Positions 1 through 8,007 of a stretch of DNA of 37,873 nt are shown one piece after another. Positions within the stretch are counted from its first letter, which is position 1; every line of letters starts with the position of its first letter. Made by a program: the position numbers and the translations under genes. Source of the DNA: Treponema sp. (GTDB lineage: Bacteria > Spirochaetota > Spirochaetia > Treponematales > Breznakiellaceae). A model generated the notes under the pieces. It worked only from the letters and a program-made list of their open reading frames with translations, was not told the DNA's origin and did not search any database. The stretch covers positions 1 through 37,873 of the forward strand of contig WQXE01000002.1 in assembly GCA_009784995.1 (NCBI GenBank). The letters run 5' to 3'.

Positions 1-106
1 ATTATAAACAGAATTTGAAATTTTGTCAAAATAAAAATGGAAAAAAACGCAACTTTTTTATAAATTTTGTGTCAGCAGGAAATGTGTATATTTACATATA
101 CATTAA

Positions 107-178
107 AGTCGCTGCCGAAACGCGCCCCCTTCACCTCGGGAATAACTCGGTTCAGGGGGAACGCTTTCCGCAGCGACC
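107..178. repeat. Long GC-rich imperfect hairpin just downstream of tyrS (terminator, processing site or intergenic repeat)
   Basis: GTCGCTGC (108-115) pairs with GCAGCGAC (170-177). Inner GAAA/TTTC, GCG/CGC and CCCCCT/AGGGGG pairs continue the stem. Confidence 0.6.
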
Positions 179-206
179 TATAACAATTTTTATCTATAAC
201 ACTCTC

Positions 207-1511
207 TTACTTAACCAATATAAGTAAGTAGCGCTTTTTTCCTGCACGGATTATTAATTCTCCATCTTTGTTAAGATTATCCAAGCCAATCATGACTGTG
301 CTGTCGCTGATGTTACTAAGTTCACCGCTTGTTTCGGAAACAAAGGCTCCACCCTGCTGAACGAGGCGGCGAGCTTCGCTTTTTGTAGGTGCTAGTCCTG
401 TATCAGAAAAAAGATCTACTACATTATAACCTGCTTCAAAACGAGAGCGAGCGACTTGCGCCTGAGGCATCGAAGATTTATCGCCACCACCTACTCCGCC
501 GCTGCTAAACGCGCCGCTACCAAATGCAGCTTTAGCCCCTGCAAGAGCTTTGTCGGCTTCGTCTTTACTGTGTATTAAAGCGGTAACTTCCCAGGCGAGG
601 CGTTCTTTGGCTTCGTTGGGGTTTTTGCCATCGGCGCAAAGAACGCGGCATTCTTCTTCGGGCAGGAAGGTAAACATTAATAAAAAACGAAGTATGTCGG
701 CATCCGGGATATTTCGCCAGTACTGGAAAAAGTCATAGGGAGTGGTAACCGCGGGGTCAAGGAAAAGCGCGCCTTTTAAGGTTTTTCCCATTTTTTTACC
801 GTCAGAGGTTGTAACAAGAGGGAATGTAAGACCGTAGGCTTCGGCGCCTTCGACACGGCGGATTAATTCCACGCCCGCGACGATATTACCCCATTGGTCG
901 TCGCCGCCGATTTGCAAACGGCAGCCGTGGCGGCGGTAGAGTTCCAAAAAGTCAAAACTTTGCAATAACTGGTAGTTAAATTCGATAAAAGTAAGCCCTG
1001 TTTCCATTCGTTTTTTGTAAGCCTCAAAACTGAGCATGCGGTTTACAGAAAAATGCCTGCCAATATCGCGCAGAAAATCAATATAGTTAAGATTGGCAAG
1101 CCAGTCTTTGTTATTTACGGTGAAAGCGCTTTTGCCGTCGAAACCGACAAAACGGTCAAGCTGGGCTGTTATCGATTCAACATTTTTATTAATCGTTTCG
1201 TAATCGATCATTTTGCGCGTTTCATCCCTACCGGAAGGATCGCCGATACGTGCGGTGCCGCCACCAAGCAATGCGATCCCGGTATGCCCCGCGTCACGCA
1301 GATGACGAAACGCGAAATAGGGAACCATGTGCCCAATATGCAGACTTCCGCCTGTGGGGTCGGTTCCTTCGTAAAAAGCGATGGGACCATCGTCCATCAA
1401 TTTTGAAAGGCCTTCGGCGTCTGTACATTGCTGGAAAAAGCCTCTTGTTTTTAAAGTATCTATTACTGGGTTCATATCTTTCATTGTACAGATTTTAATG
1501 GTGTCAGTCAC
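207..1511 (-). CDS. tyrS: Tyrosyl-tRNA synthetase (start could be the internal Met at 1475, MNPVIDTLK...)
   Basis: HIGH-like LHIGHMVP, QIGGDDQWGNI, KMGKT (KMSKS-like), C-terminal S4-like region. Confidence 0.95.
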   Translation of the reverse strand: MTDTIKICTMKDMNPVIDTLKTRGFFQQCTDAEGLSKLMDDGPIAFYEGTDPTGGSLHIGHMVPYFAFRHLRDAGHTGIALLGGGTARIGDPSGRDETRKMIDYETINKNVESITAQLDRFVGFDGKSAFTVNNKDWLANLNYIDFLRDIGRHFSVNRMLSFEAYKKRMETGLTFIEFNYQLLQSFDFLELYRRHGCRLQIGGDDQWGNIVAGVELIRRVEGAEAYGLTFPLVTTSDGKKMGKTLKGALFLDPAVTTPYDFFQYWRNIPDADILRFLLMFTFLPEEECRVLCADGKNPNEAKERLAWEVTALIHSKDEADKALAGAKAAFGSGAFSSGGVGGGDKSSMPQAQVARSRFEAGYNVVDLFSDTGLAPTKSEARRLVQQGGAFVSETSGELSNISDSTVMIGLDNLNKDGELIIRAGKKRYLLILVK

Positions 1512-1521
1512 CTATATTAAA

Positions 1522-1555
1522 GTCTGTCTATAAATGCAGGGCATTTTAGACAGAC
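1522..1555. repeat. Hairpin 1 (GTCTGTCTA..TAGACAGAC)
   Basis: gtctgtctataaatgc-agg-gcattttagacagac: about 15-bp stem with one bulge. Confidence 0.6.
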
Positions 1556-1562
1556 AACCTTA

Positions 1563-1572
1563 ATAACGGTAT
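1563..1572. repeat. Left copy of target-site duplication ATAACGGTAT
   Basis: Identical 10-mer at 3888-3897. Confidence 0.8.
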
Positions 1573-1625
1573 ATGGGTATTCACTTGACAAACACTTATT
1601 TTCATAAAACAATAAATACTACCAT

Positions 1626-2858
1626 TTATCTACCTCCTCCATTTCCACTATTTCCTGTATCTTTTTTATCAGAATTCAAATTGTTTTGCCTTCTTTTATT
1701 TTCTTTTCTATCAGCAAAAATATTTATATTTTCAACTCTCTTTTCTATTATTTTTCCTAACAAAATAGCTCTTTTTGTCTCAACTGAAGGAATTTCTAAT
1801 AATTCATCTTTTGCTTCTTTTCCAATATCTTTCAAATTAAAACTGTTTATCCAATCCCAATTTTTTACTAAATCCAATTGTTTTTCTAATGTATCAAAGC
1901 ATATAGTTCTTGTTTTGGCATATTCTGGCAATCTTATCATACCAACTCCATCTTCATGAAATAAACTACTGCCCGTATCGTAAATGGGAGCCATTTCATA
2001 ATTATTTAAATTATCTGAATTTCTTAATATTCCAAAATTTTTAAAATGCCTATCGTGATTTAACATTATATAATCCAATACCATCATTTTATCTAAATAT
2101 TCAATACAATATTTTATATTTAAATTTAATGCACATTTTAAAAAATGTTTATACATATTATTATCCGAATAAGATGGTTCGTGTGAATAATAAATATCTA
2201 TAGCTTCAACTAATTCTTTGTTTTTATCAGTCATATTTATACATATACTTCTAGGCTCATCTTTTCTAAAATTTCTAATATATGGAACACATATTATTCC
2301 AAGTTTTTTACATATATTTGTAGCTATAACTTCATTAGAAGGTTCTTGCATATATGGTCTTTTTCCAGTTTTTATTAATATTCTCTTTCCATCTTCTCTT
2401 ATGTCCCATCTTTTTTTTAAATTACCACTTGATGTAATATCTGGCGAATTAAAACTGTATTTTTTATTTTTAGCTTTAATACCAAAAAATAAATTTCCCA
2501 AACTTTTATCAAATTCATTTTCATAAAAATTAATATTTTTCCATTTATTATCACTATTTAACTTATCTTTCCAATAATGATCTGACAAACTTAATCCTTT
2601 ACTTAAAAATAGTAATTTTTCTTTATTTGAATCATCTAATTCCCTCATTACAACTTTATATTCTTCTCTATTTTCAGATATACCTCTATTAACCCACCAT
2701 TTAATAAATCTTTCTTCATCTAATGCACCATCTTCTCTTATACTTGACAATGGCATGTGATCTTTATTTAAAACTTCTTTTACTTCAACAATACTTCCCA
2801 TAGAATTAAAATTAATTATTGCTACATCTATATCTTTGTGTTTTAGAACTTCTAACAT
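1626..2858 (-). CDS. HipA-like kinase domain protein (IS passenger)
   Basis: LSLSDHYW motif of stand-alone HipA-like proteins, DYIMLNHDRHFKNFG catalytic-loop-like motif, MAPIYDTGSSLF metal-binding-like motif; AGAGGA ribosome-binding site before the ATG. Confidence 0.8.
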   Translation of the reverse strand: MLEVLKHKDIDVAIINFNSMGSIVEVKEVLNKDHMPLSSIREDGALDEERFIKWWVNRGISENREEYKVVMRELDDSNKEKLLFLSKGLSLSDHYWKDKLNSDNKWKNINFYENEFDKSLGNLFFGIKAKNKKYSFNSPDITSSGNLKKRWDIREDGKRILIKTGKRPYMQEPSNEVIATNICKKLGIICVPYIRNFRKDEPRSICINMTDKNKELVEAIDIYYSHEPSYSDNNMYKHFLKCALNLNIKYCIEYLDKMMVLDYIMLNHDRHFKNFGILRNSDNLNNYEMAPIYDTGSSLFHEDGVGMIRLPEYAKTRTICFDTLEKQLDLVKNWDWINSFNLKDIGKEAKDELLEIPSVETKRAILLGKIIEKRVENINIFADRKENKRRQNNLNSDKKDTGNSGNGGGR

Positions 2859-2928
2859 AATTTCCTCTTTATTAATAATATTATATATTTTATAACAATT
2901 TCAGTTCTACCCATCCTTTTTTCCATTT

Positions 2929-3840
2929 TTAAGCTCCTTTTCTTTCAGCAATCTCATTATATATAACAGGTTTTATTTCTGCCGCCTGTTCTATTAGTCT
3001 ATAAAATAATTTACCACGACTTGCCGATGTTCTTCTGTTAAATCTAAAAGTATACTCATCAAGATAATAAGCCATGTGCTGATCGGATATAGAACCCTGT
3101 AAAGTACCCAAAATCCACCTTTTAAGTAAAGATATTACTAAATGAACATGCGGTAACAATTTTTCCTCATCTTTTTTATCAGAAACTTTGTGTTTATACC
3201 CAAGCTCTTTAATCCTACTATATCCTTTCCATCCATCTGTTATTATTGTAGAACCAGATTCTACAGAATTTTGTAAAAATTCTTCAAGATTTTGTGCCGA
3301 TGCGTCTTTTATCACAGCAAGTCTTACCCTTCCTATTTTGCTACCATCCATTTCAACAGCTACAGCTACCAAAGTCTTATTATCAGTACCCCTTCCTCTT
3401 TTACCGCCAGATTGTTTTCCGCCTATAAAAGTCTCATCAATCTCTACAATACCTTTGAGCTTTTCTCTTCCCGGTCTGACCATAGCCACACGCAATTTAT
3501 GAAGCCAAGTCCATGCGGTTTTATAACTACCAATACCTAATATTCTTTGCAAACCCAATGCGCTTGTTCCGTTTTTTTGTGATGTTATCCACCACATAGC
3601 CCTAAACCACATAGATAAAGGCTTATGAGTATCTTGAAATATTGTATTTGCAGTTAAATGATTTTGTTGCCTACATTCTTTACATGTATATAACTTATCA
3701 TTTACAACCCAATATTCCTTACCACCACATTTAAAGCACTCAAATCCATTTTTATATTTGAGGTTAAAAAGGTAATTTCGGCAAGATTCCTCTGTTCCAA
3801 ACTTTTCTTCAAATTCCATTAAATCCATAGGATAAATCAT
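2929..3840 (-). CDS. IS1595-family transposase
   Basis: N-terminal zinc ribbon CFKCGGK..CKECRQQ, VEIDETFIGGKQSGGKRGRG, IITDGWKGY, YYLDEYTFRFNRRTSASRGKLFYRL. Confidence 0.92.
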   Translation of the reverse strand: MIYPMDLMEFEEKFGTEESCRNYLFNLKYKNGFECFKCGGKEYWVVNDKLYTCKECRQQNHLTANTIFQDTHKPLSMWFRAMWWITSQKNGTSALGLQRILGIGSYKTAWTWLHKLRVAMVRPGREKLKGIVEIDETFIGGKQSGGKRGRGTDNKTLVAVAVEMDGSKIGRVRLAVIKDASAQNLEEFLQNSVESGSTIITDGWKGYSRIKELGYKHKVSDKKDEEKLLPHVHLVISLLKRWILGTLQGSISDQHMAYYLDEYTFRFNRRTSASRGKLFYRLIEQAAEIKPVIYNEIAERKGA

Positions 3841-3846
3841 ACCTTA

Positions 3847-3875
3847 ATTATATCACAAAATCAAGTGTTTGTCAA
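3847..3875 (-). promoter_or_regulatory. Consensus sigma70-type promoter overlapping the right TIR
   Basis: Minus strand TTGACA (3875-3870), 17-nt spacer, TATAAT (3852-3847); ATG at 3840. Confidence 0.8.
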
Positions 3876-3887
3876 GTGAATACCCAC

Positions 3888-3897
3888 ATAACGGTAT
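3888..3897. repeat. Right copy of target-site duplication ATAACGGTAT
   Basis: Identical to 1563-1572. Confidence 0.8.
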
Positions 3898-3933
3898 TTT
3901 CGCACCGTTTAGATACTAAACGGGAGAAAATAC
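3894..3933. repeat. Hairpin 2 (GTATTTTC..CCGTTTAG..CTAAACGG..GAAAATAC)
   Basis: Two nested 8-bp complementary arms. Confidence 0.6.
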
Positions 3934-3936
3934 AAG

Positions 3937-3971
3937 GTCTGTTCATAAAGTAACCGACTTTATGAACAGAC
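3937..3971. repeat. Hairpin 3, perfect 15-bp stem GTCTGTTCATAAAGT/ACTTTATGAACAGAC
   Basis: Perfect inverted repeat with 5-nt loop aaccg. Confidence 0.8.
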
Positions 3972-3995
3972 ACATTTTAACCGATAATAAATAAA

Positions 3996-4250
3996 ATGGA
4001 ATCTTTAACTGTATTTGATATAATTAAACAGGTTCTCTCTTCATGGCAGGTAATAGTTATCACAATAGTAATTTTACTATATATAAAAATTATCAATCAT
4101 GTATCCAGAAGATACCATAGACCTCGTGCCATGAAAAAAATAAAGATTGGTATATTCAAGAAAAAAGACAAAACAACGGCGTCAACGGATTCCGAAGACA
4201 TACTTCCAGGCTCAAGCTCAAATGACGACCTAGGCCTGGAAGAGGCTTAA
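3996..4250 (+). CDS. Small single-TM hypothetical protein
   Basis: 84-aa ORF with hydrophobic segment VIVITIVILLYIKII and charged tail. Confidence 0.55.
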   Translation: MESLTVFDIIKQVLSSWQVIVITIVILLYIKIINHVSRRYHRPRAMKKIKIGIFKKKDKTTASTDSEDILPGSSSNDDLGLEEA

Positions 4251-4256
4251 TTTCTA

Positions 4257-5180
4257 TTATTCTTTTACACCGCCGACATTTAAACCGACTACAAAGTAAC
4301 GCTGCATAAACGGATAAATCAAAAGTATTGGCGTGGCGGCAATTACAGTGATCGCGGCTCGTATGCTCATTGGTGTTACCATGCTCGACGCTCCTCCCTG
4401 AGCGGCTACACCCATCGCCCCCGCGTCGCTCGCGCTGCGTCCCGCGTTTTGGCTCGATTGCAGATATTCCATCAATTTATACTGCAAAGTATGCAGATGC
4501 TCTCTACCTGAGTTATAAATCATTGTATCAAACCAGGAGTTCCACGCTCCTACGGCGACAAATAAACCGATTGTCGCGAGAACCGGAAGACATAGAGGTA
4601 AAACAATTCGGGAGAAAATAAAGAAATCTCCGTAACCGTCAATACGCGCCGATTCTATAATACTTTCAGGAATGTTGCGCATATATGTTCTCATAACGAC
4701 AAAATTAAAAGCATTTACAATTCCGGGAACAATATATACCCAAAATGAGTTTACCATGCCAAGACTTCTGATAAGGAAGAACGAAGGAATGAGTCCCGCG
4801 TTAATGTACATCGAAAGAATGATAATAAATGTAAAAGGTTTTTTGAATATAAATTCATTCCTGGATAACGCAAACGCGATCATCGCTGTAAAGAAAACGC
4901 TTGTTACAAGATTAATCGATGTTCTCGCGACAGATACGAAAAACGCGCGAGGAATTGCTCCTGTTTGGAAGATAACCTCATAGTTAAACATTGTAAATCT
5001 TCTTGGCCAGAAATTAATGCCTCCGCGTATCGAATCCATAGCGTCATTAAACGATATAGCTATTGTATTCCAGAAAGGATAAAGGGTGATAAATGCGAGC
5101 AGAATTAAAAATGATGTATTAAAAGTATGAAAAACAATATTTTCAATCTTTGATAAAGTATAAGGTTTTATTTTTATCAT
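4257..5180 (-). CDS. Carbohydrate ABC transporter permease (LplC/CUT1-like)
   Basis: Multiple TM segments, EAA-like loop ESARIDGYGDFFIFSRIVLPLCLPVLATI. Confidence 0.9.
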   Translation of the reverse strand: MIKIKPYTLSKIENIVFHTFNTSFLILLAFITLYPFWNTIAISFNDAMDSIRGGINFWPRRFTMFNYEVIFQTGAIPRAFFVSVARTSINLVTSVFFTAMIAFALSRNEFIFKKPFTFIIILSMYINAGLIPSFFLIRSLGMVNSFWVYIVPGIVNAFNFVVMRTYMRNIPESIIESARIDGYGDFFIFSRIVLPLCLPVLATIGLFVAVGAWNSWFDTMIYNSGREHLHTLQYKLMEYLQSSQNAGRSASDAGAMGVAAQGGASSMVTPMSIRAAITVIAATPILLIYPFMQRYFVVGLNVGGVKE

Positions 5181-6172
5181 ATTAAACGCTCCTCGCCCGC
5201 TCTTTTCGCGATTTCATTCGCGATAAAGATAAGAGAAATATTGACAATATTTTTGAACATACCGGCAGCAGTCGCAAGTGAATAATTGTTGCGGCTAAGT
5301 CCGTAGATAAGCACATAAACATCGATAGTATCGGAAACATCCATTACAAGTCCGTTTCGCAACAGGTACTGCATTTCAAATCCGGCGTCAAGAATGCGTC
5401 CTATACTCATAATAAGCAAAATGATGATAGTAGGTTTTATACATGGAAGCGTTATACGCCACATTTTTTGATACCTGTTACAGCCGTCAATATCAGCGGC
5501 TTCATACAGATTTGGATCAATCCCCGCAATCGCGGCTAGATATATAATTGTATTCCATCCTACTTCTTTCCAGACGTAAGTAGCGCCGATAATTCCCCAA
5601 AAATAATTGGGTTCCGCGAGCCATAATACAGGTTCTTTTATAAGACCCAGCGCCATTAAAACATTATTAATCGCTCCGTTATCTGTGGTTAACATGGAAG
5701 AAACAAGACCTGTAACAATAACCCATGATAAAAAGTGCGGAAGATATGAAATTGTTTGAATTGTACGTTTAAATAAAATATTTTTAACTTCGTTTAAAAT
5801 GAGGGCAAGCCCGATAGCTGTGATAAAACCAAGAGTAGTATTGATAAAACTCATTGCCACAGTGTTTCTTACAGTTCGCAGGAAAACAGGGTCATCAAAT
5901 AAAAATATAAACCAACGCAGCCCTGCCCATTCCTGATTGGAAAAAGTCCTAGCTGGTCTGTAATTTTGGAAAGCCATCGTCCAACCCCAAAGCGGAACAT
6001 ATGTAAAAAGTAATATGTATACAATGATAGGAAGGCTCATGTAAAGAAGCTGTTTTTGACGGCTAATTTTTTTAAAGAATAATTTATCTTTGGCTCTGTA
6101 AAAACCTACGATTGATGATCCCATAACAAGGATTAAAATAGATAAAACTAAAAAAGTCATTTGCGTATTCAT
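5177..6172 (-). CDS. Carbohydrate ABC transporter permease (LplB-like)
   Basis: EAA loop YEAADIDGCNRYQKMWRITLPCIKPTI; start/stop overlap with the next permease. Confidence 0.9.
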   Translation of the reverse strand: MNTQMTFLVLSILILVMGSSIVGFYRAKDKLFFKKISRQKQLLYMSLPIIVYILLFTYVPLWGWTMAFQNYRPARTFSNQEWAGLRWFIFLFDDPVFLRTVRNTVAMSFINTTLGFITAIGLALILNEVKNILFKRTIQTISYLPHFLSWVIVTGLVSSMLTTDNGAINNVLMALGLIKEPVLWLAEPNYFWGIIGATYVWKEVGWNTIIYLAAIAGIDPNLYEAADIDGCNRYQKMWRITLPCIKPTIIILLIMSIGRILDAGFEMQYLLRNGLVMDVSDTIDVYVLIYGLSRNNYSLATAAGMFKNIVNISLIFIANEIAKRAGEERLI

Positions 6173-6190
6173 TTAGTACCACCTAAAAAA

Positions 6191-6224
6191 GATAAAAAAA
6201 CAGAGGCGGAAATCCGCCTCTGTT
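6191..6224 (-). terminator. Intrinsic-terminator-like hairpin between binding protein and permease genes
   Basis: Minus strand AAACAGAGGCGGATTTCCGCCTCTGTTTTTTTATC: 12-13 bp stem followed by T-run. Confidence 0.85.
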
Positions 6225-6243
6225 TAAAACACGAACCTGTAAA

Positions 6244-7905
6244 CTACCTGATACCCCATTCTCTGAGGCGCAAGTTAAGCTGTTCTTGCATGTATCTTTC
6301 GTAGGCTGCAAGACCCGCGGCATTCATTTCCGCTACATAATCATTCCACCTTCTTTCAAAATCAGCAGGTGGTGCCAAAATTATTTGAGGCAAGCGCTGT
6401 TTCATAATTTCTTCCATGCGTGTTAATGCCATTTGAGCGTCTGATCCGTCCGGAGGAGTAGGCATACTCCAGGTTGGGAACCATGGATTATTTGCCGGAG
6501 GATTGGGATCCATCAATTCATTATAGTTTGTTACGCGATAAGCTTGTAACAATTCAATATCTTCAGGAAGCAGTGTAGCTTCACGTTCGGGGAAGAAGTC
6601 GCTAAGGTCAGATGGATAACCATCGGAGAAAGAACCTTGCAATTTCGGAGAAACGTCATCTAAAAGTCTTAAACGATTTTGTGTCTGCCAGTTATCATTC
6701 TGCCAGTTATCGCGCTGTTGCTGTGTGCGGTAAGGTACACCCTGAGCATCCCACTGCCAATGTTGTCCTTCGATACCCCAGTGAATTGTGCGCTGTACAT
6801 TTTCTTCAAGTAAAGCGTTAAAGAAACGAATAATTCTGACAGGATCTTTCGCGCTTACGCTGATACCAACGCCGCGAAGAAGGTTAGGAATAGGCAGGTT
6901 GCGGTATCTTGGCGCGATACTTTCATCAAATACGATTGGAAGCGGAGCCATGGTGCGGTTATTTTCGCCTCTGTCTCTATTCGCGAGGTCCGCGGAATAC
7001 ATGAATTGCCAGCCTTGAATACTTTGACCCAATACGCGACCTGAAGCGATTTTCGCTTGATATTGATCGTAGTTATCTGTAAAGCCCGCTCTGTCAACAA
7101 GACCTCTCGCGTTCATTTCATTAAGTTTTTGGAACCATCTTTTGCTGACATCCATTGTAAAGAATGTTTTGTATTCGTAATTATTGGCAACGTTTACCAT
7201 ACCGTTACCTTCGTTTGGATTACCGGCTAAGAAGTTAGGTGGATTCCAAAGTTCAAACGCTCTCCAGCCATCAGTAAGAACAGAGAAAGGAATTGTAGGC
7301 TGACCGTTAATTCTTGGGTTAGCTCTGTAATATCTTTCGATTAAATCAAAATATTGATCAATAGTTCTGATTGTAGGATAATTTGCCCACTTTAAAACAT
7401 CTTTTTGAATCCAAAAAGCTGCTTGGTCATAATTTGGTCTGTGATCAAGACCATGAATTACACCGTAGTTAATAAGGTAATAAATATTACCATCGGCGGA
7501 CTTCATTTTATCCCAATGTTCAGCGTAATGTTTTTTAATATTTGGACCGTATCTTTCGATTAAGTCCTGCAAAGGTATTAAAGCTCCTGCTTCTATCCAT
7601 TCATTTCCTCTAATTTCGAGAAGATCAGGATAATCACCGGAAGCGATCATAACACCACGTCTTTGGGCGATATCGCCAACAAGAAGATCCCATGTAAAGG
7701 TAACATTTAAGTTATCCTTTAAATACACAACAATTGGGTTGTCGGCAGAAGGCCGAGGAGCATTTGCTGTTTCATGGAAAATTGAGATTTCTATCGGATA
7801 GAAATCACCGCCACGAGCGCCACCACCGGGACAACCTGTAAAAAAGGCCATCACCATAAAGCATGCCACTGCAATAACAACTACAGTGTTCAACTTATTC
7901 TTCAT
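6244..7905 (-). CDS. Extracellular solute-binding lipoprotein (LplA-like)
   Basis: Signal peptide with lipobox-like FFTGC; adjacent to Lpl-type permeases. Confidence 0.85.
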   Translation of the reverse strand: MKNKLNTVVVIAVACFMVMAFFTGCPGGGARGGDFYPIEISIFHETANAPRPSADNPIVVYLKDNLNVTFTWDLLVGDIAQRRGVMIASGDYPDLLEIRGNEWIEAGALIPLQDLIERYGPNIKKHYAEHWDKMKSADGNIYYLINYGVIHGLDHRPNYDQAAFWIQKDVLKWANYPTIRTIDQYFDLIERYYRANPRINGQPTIPFSVLTDGWRAFELWNPPNFLAGNPNEGNGMVNVANNYEYKTFFTMDVSKRWFQKLNEMNARGLVDRAGFTDNYDQYQAKIASGRVLGQSIQGWQFMYSADLANRDRGENNRTMAPLPIVFDESIAPRYRNLPIPNLLRGVGISVSAKDPVRIIRFFNALLEENVQRTIHWGIEGQHWQWDAQGVPYRTQQQRDNWQNDNWQTQNRLRLLDDVSPKLQGSFSDGYPSDLSDFFPEREATLLPEDIELLQAYRVTNYNELMDPNPPANNPWFPTWSMPTPPDGSDAQMALTRMEEIMKQRLPQIILAPPADFERRWNDYVAEMNAAGLAAYERYMQEQLNLRLREWGIR

Positions 7906-8007
7906 TTTTTCCTCCTAAATTAATTATCTTAATAAAGAATACCATATAATAAGAAAATCGCATATAGAAAATAGAAAAAAATATTCAAAAAAGTTCATTT
8001 TTCGGTC

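Larger units (their letters stand above)
1571..3889 (-). mobile_element. IS1595-family element with HipA-like passenger gene
   Basis: Perfect 23-bp TIR GGGTATTCACTTGACAAACACTT (1575-1597) / AAGTGTTTGTCAAGTGAATACCC (3863-3885). Direct repeat ATAACGGTAT flanks at 1563-1572 and 3888-3897. Encloses the transposase and one further ORF. Exact ends are uncertain by about 2 bp. Confidence 0.9.

Noticed and set aside
15-227. 70-aa ORF at the left edge
   Set aside because: Runs through AT-rich sequence and the GC-rich hairpin; no ribosome-binding site or recognisable domain.
3188-3540. Plus-strand ORFs opposite the transposase
   Set aside because: Antisense to a clear transposase; low-information translations.
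2929-3840. Considered the HipA-like gene and transposase as chance neighbours
   Set aside because: Both lie inside matched 23-bp inverted repeats with a flanking duplication, so they form one element.
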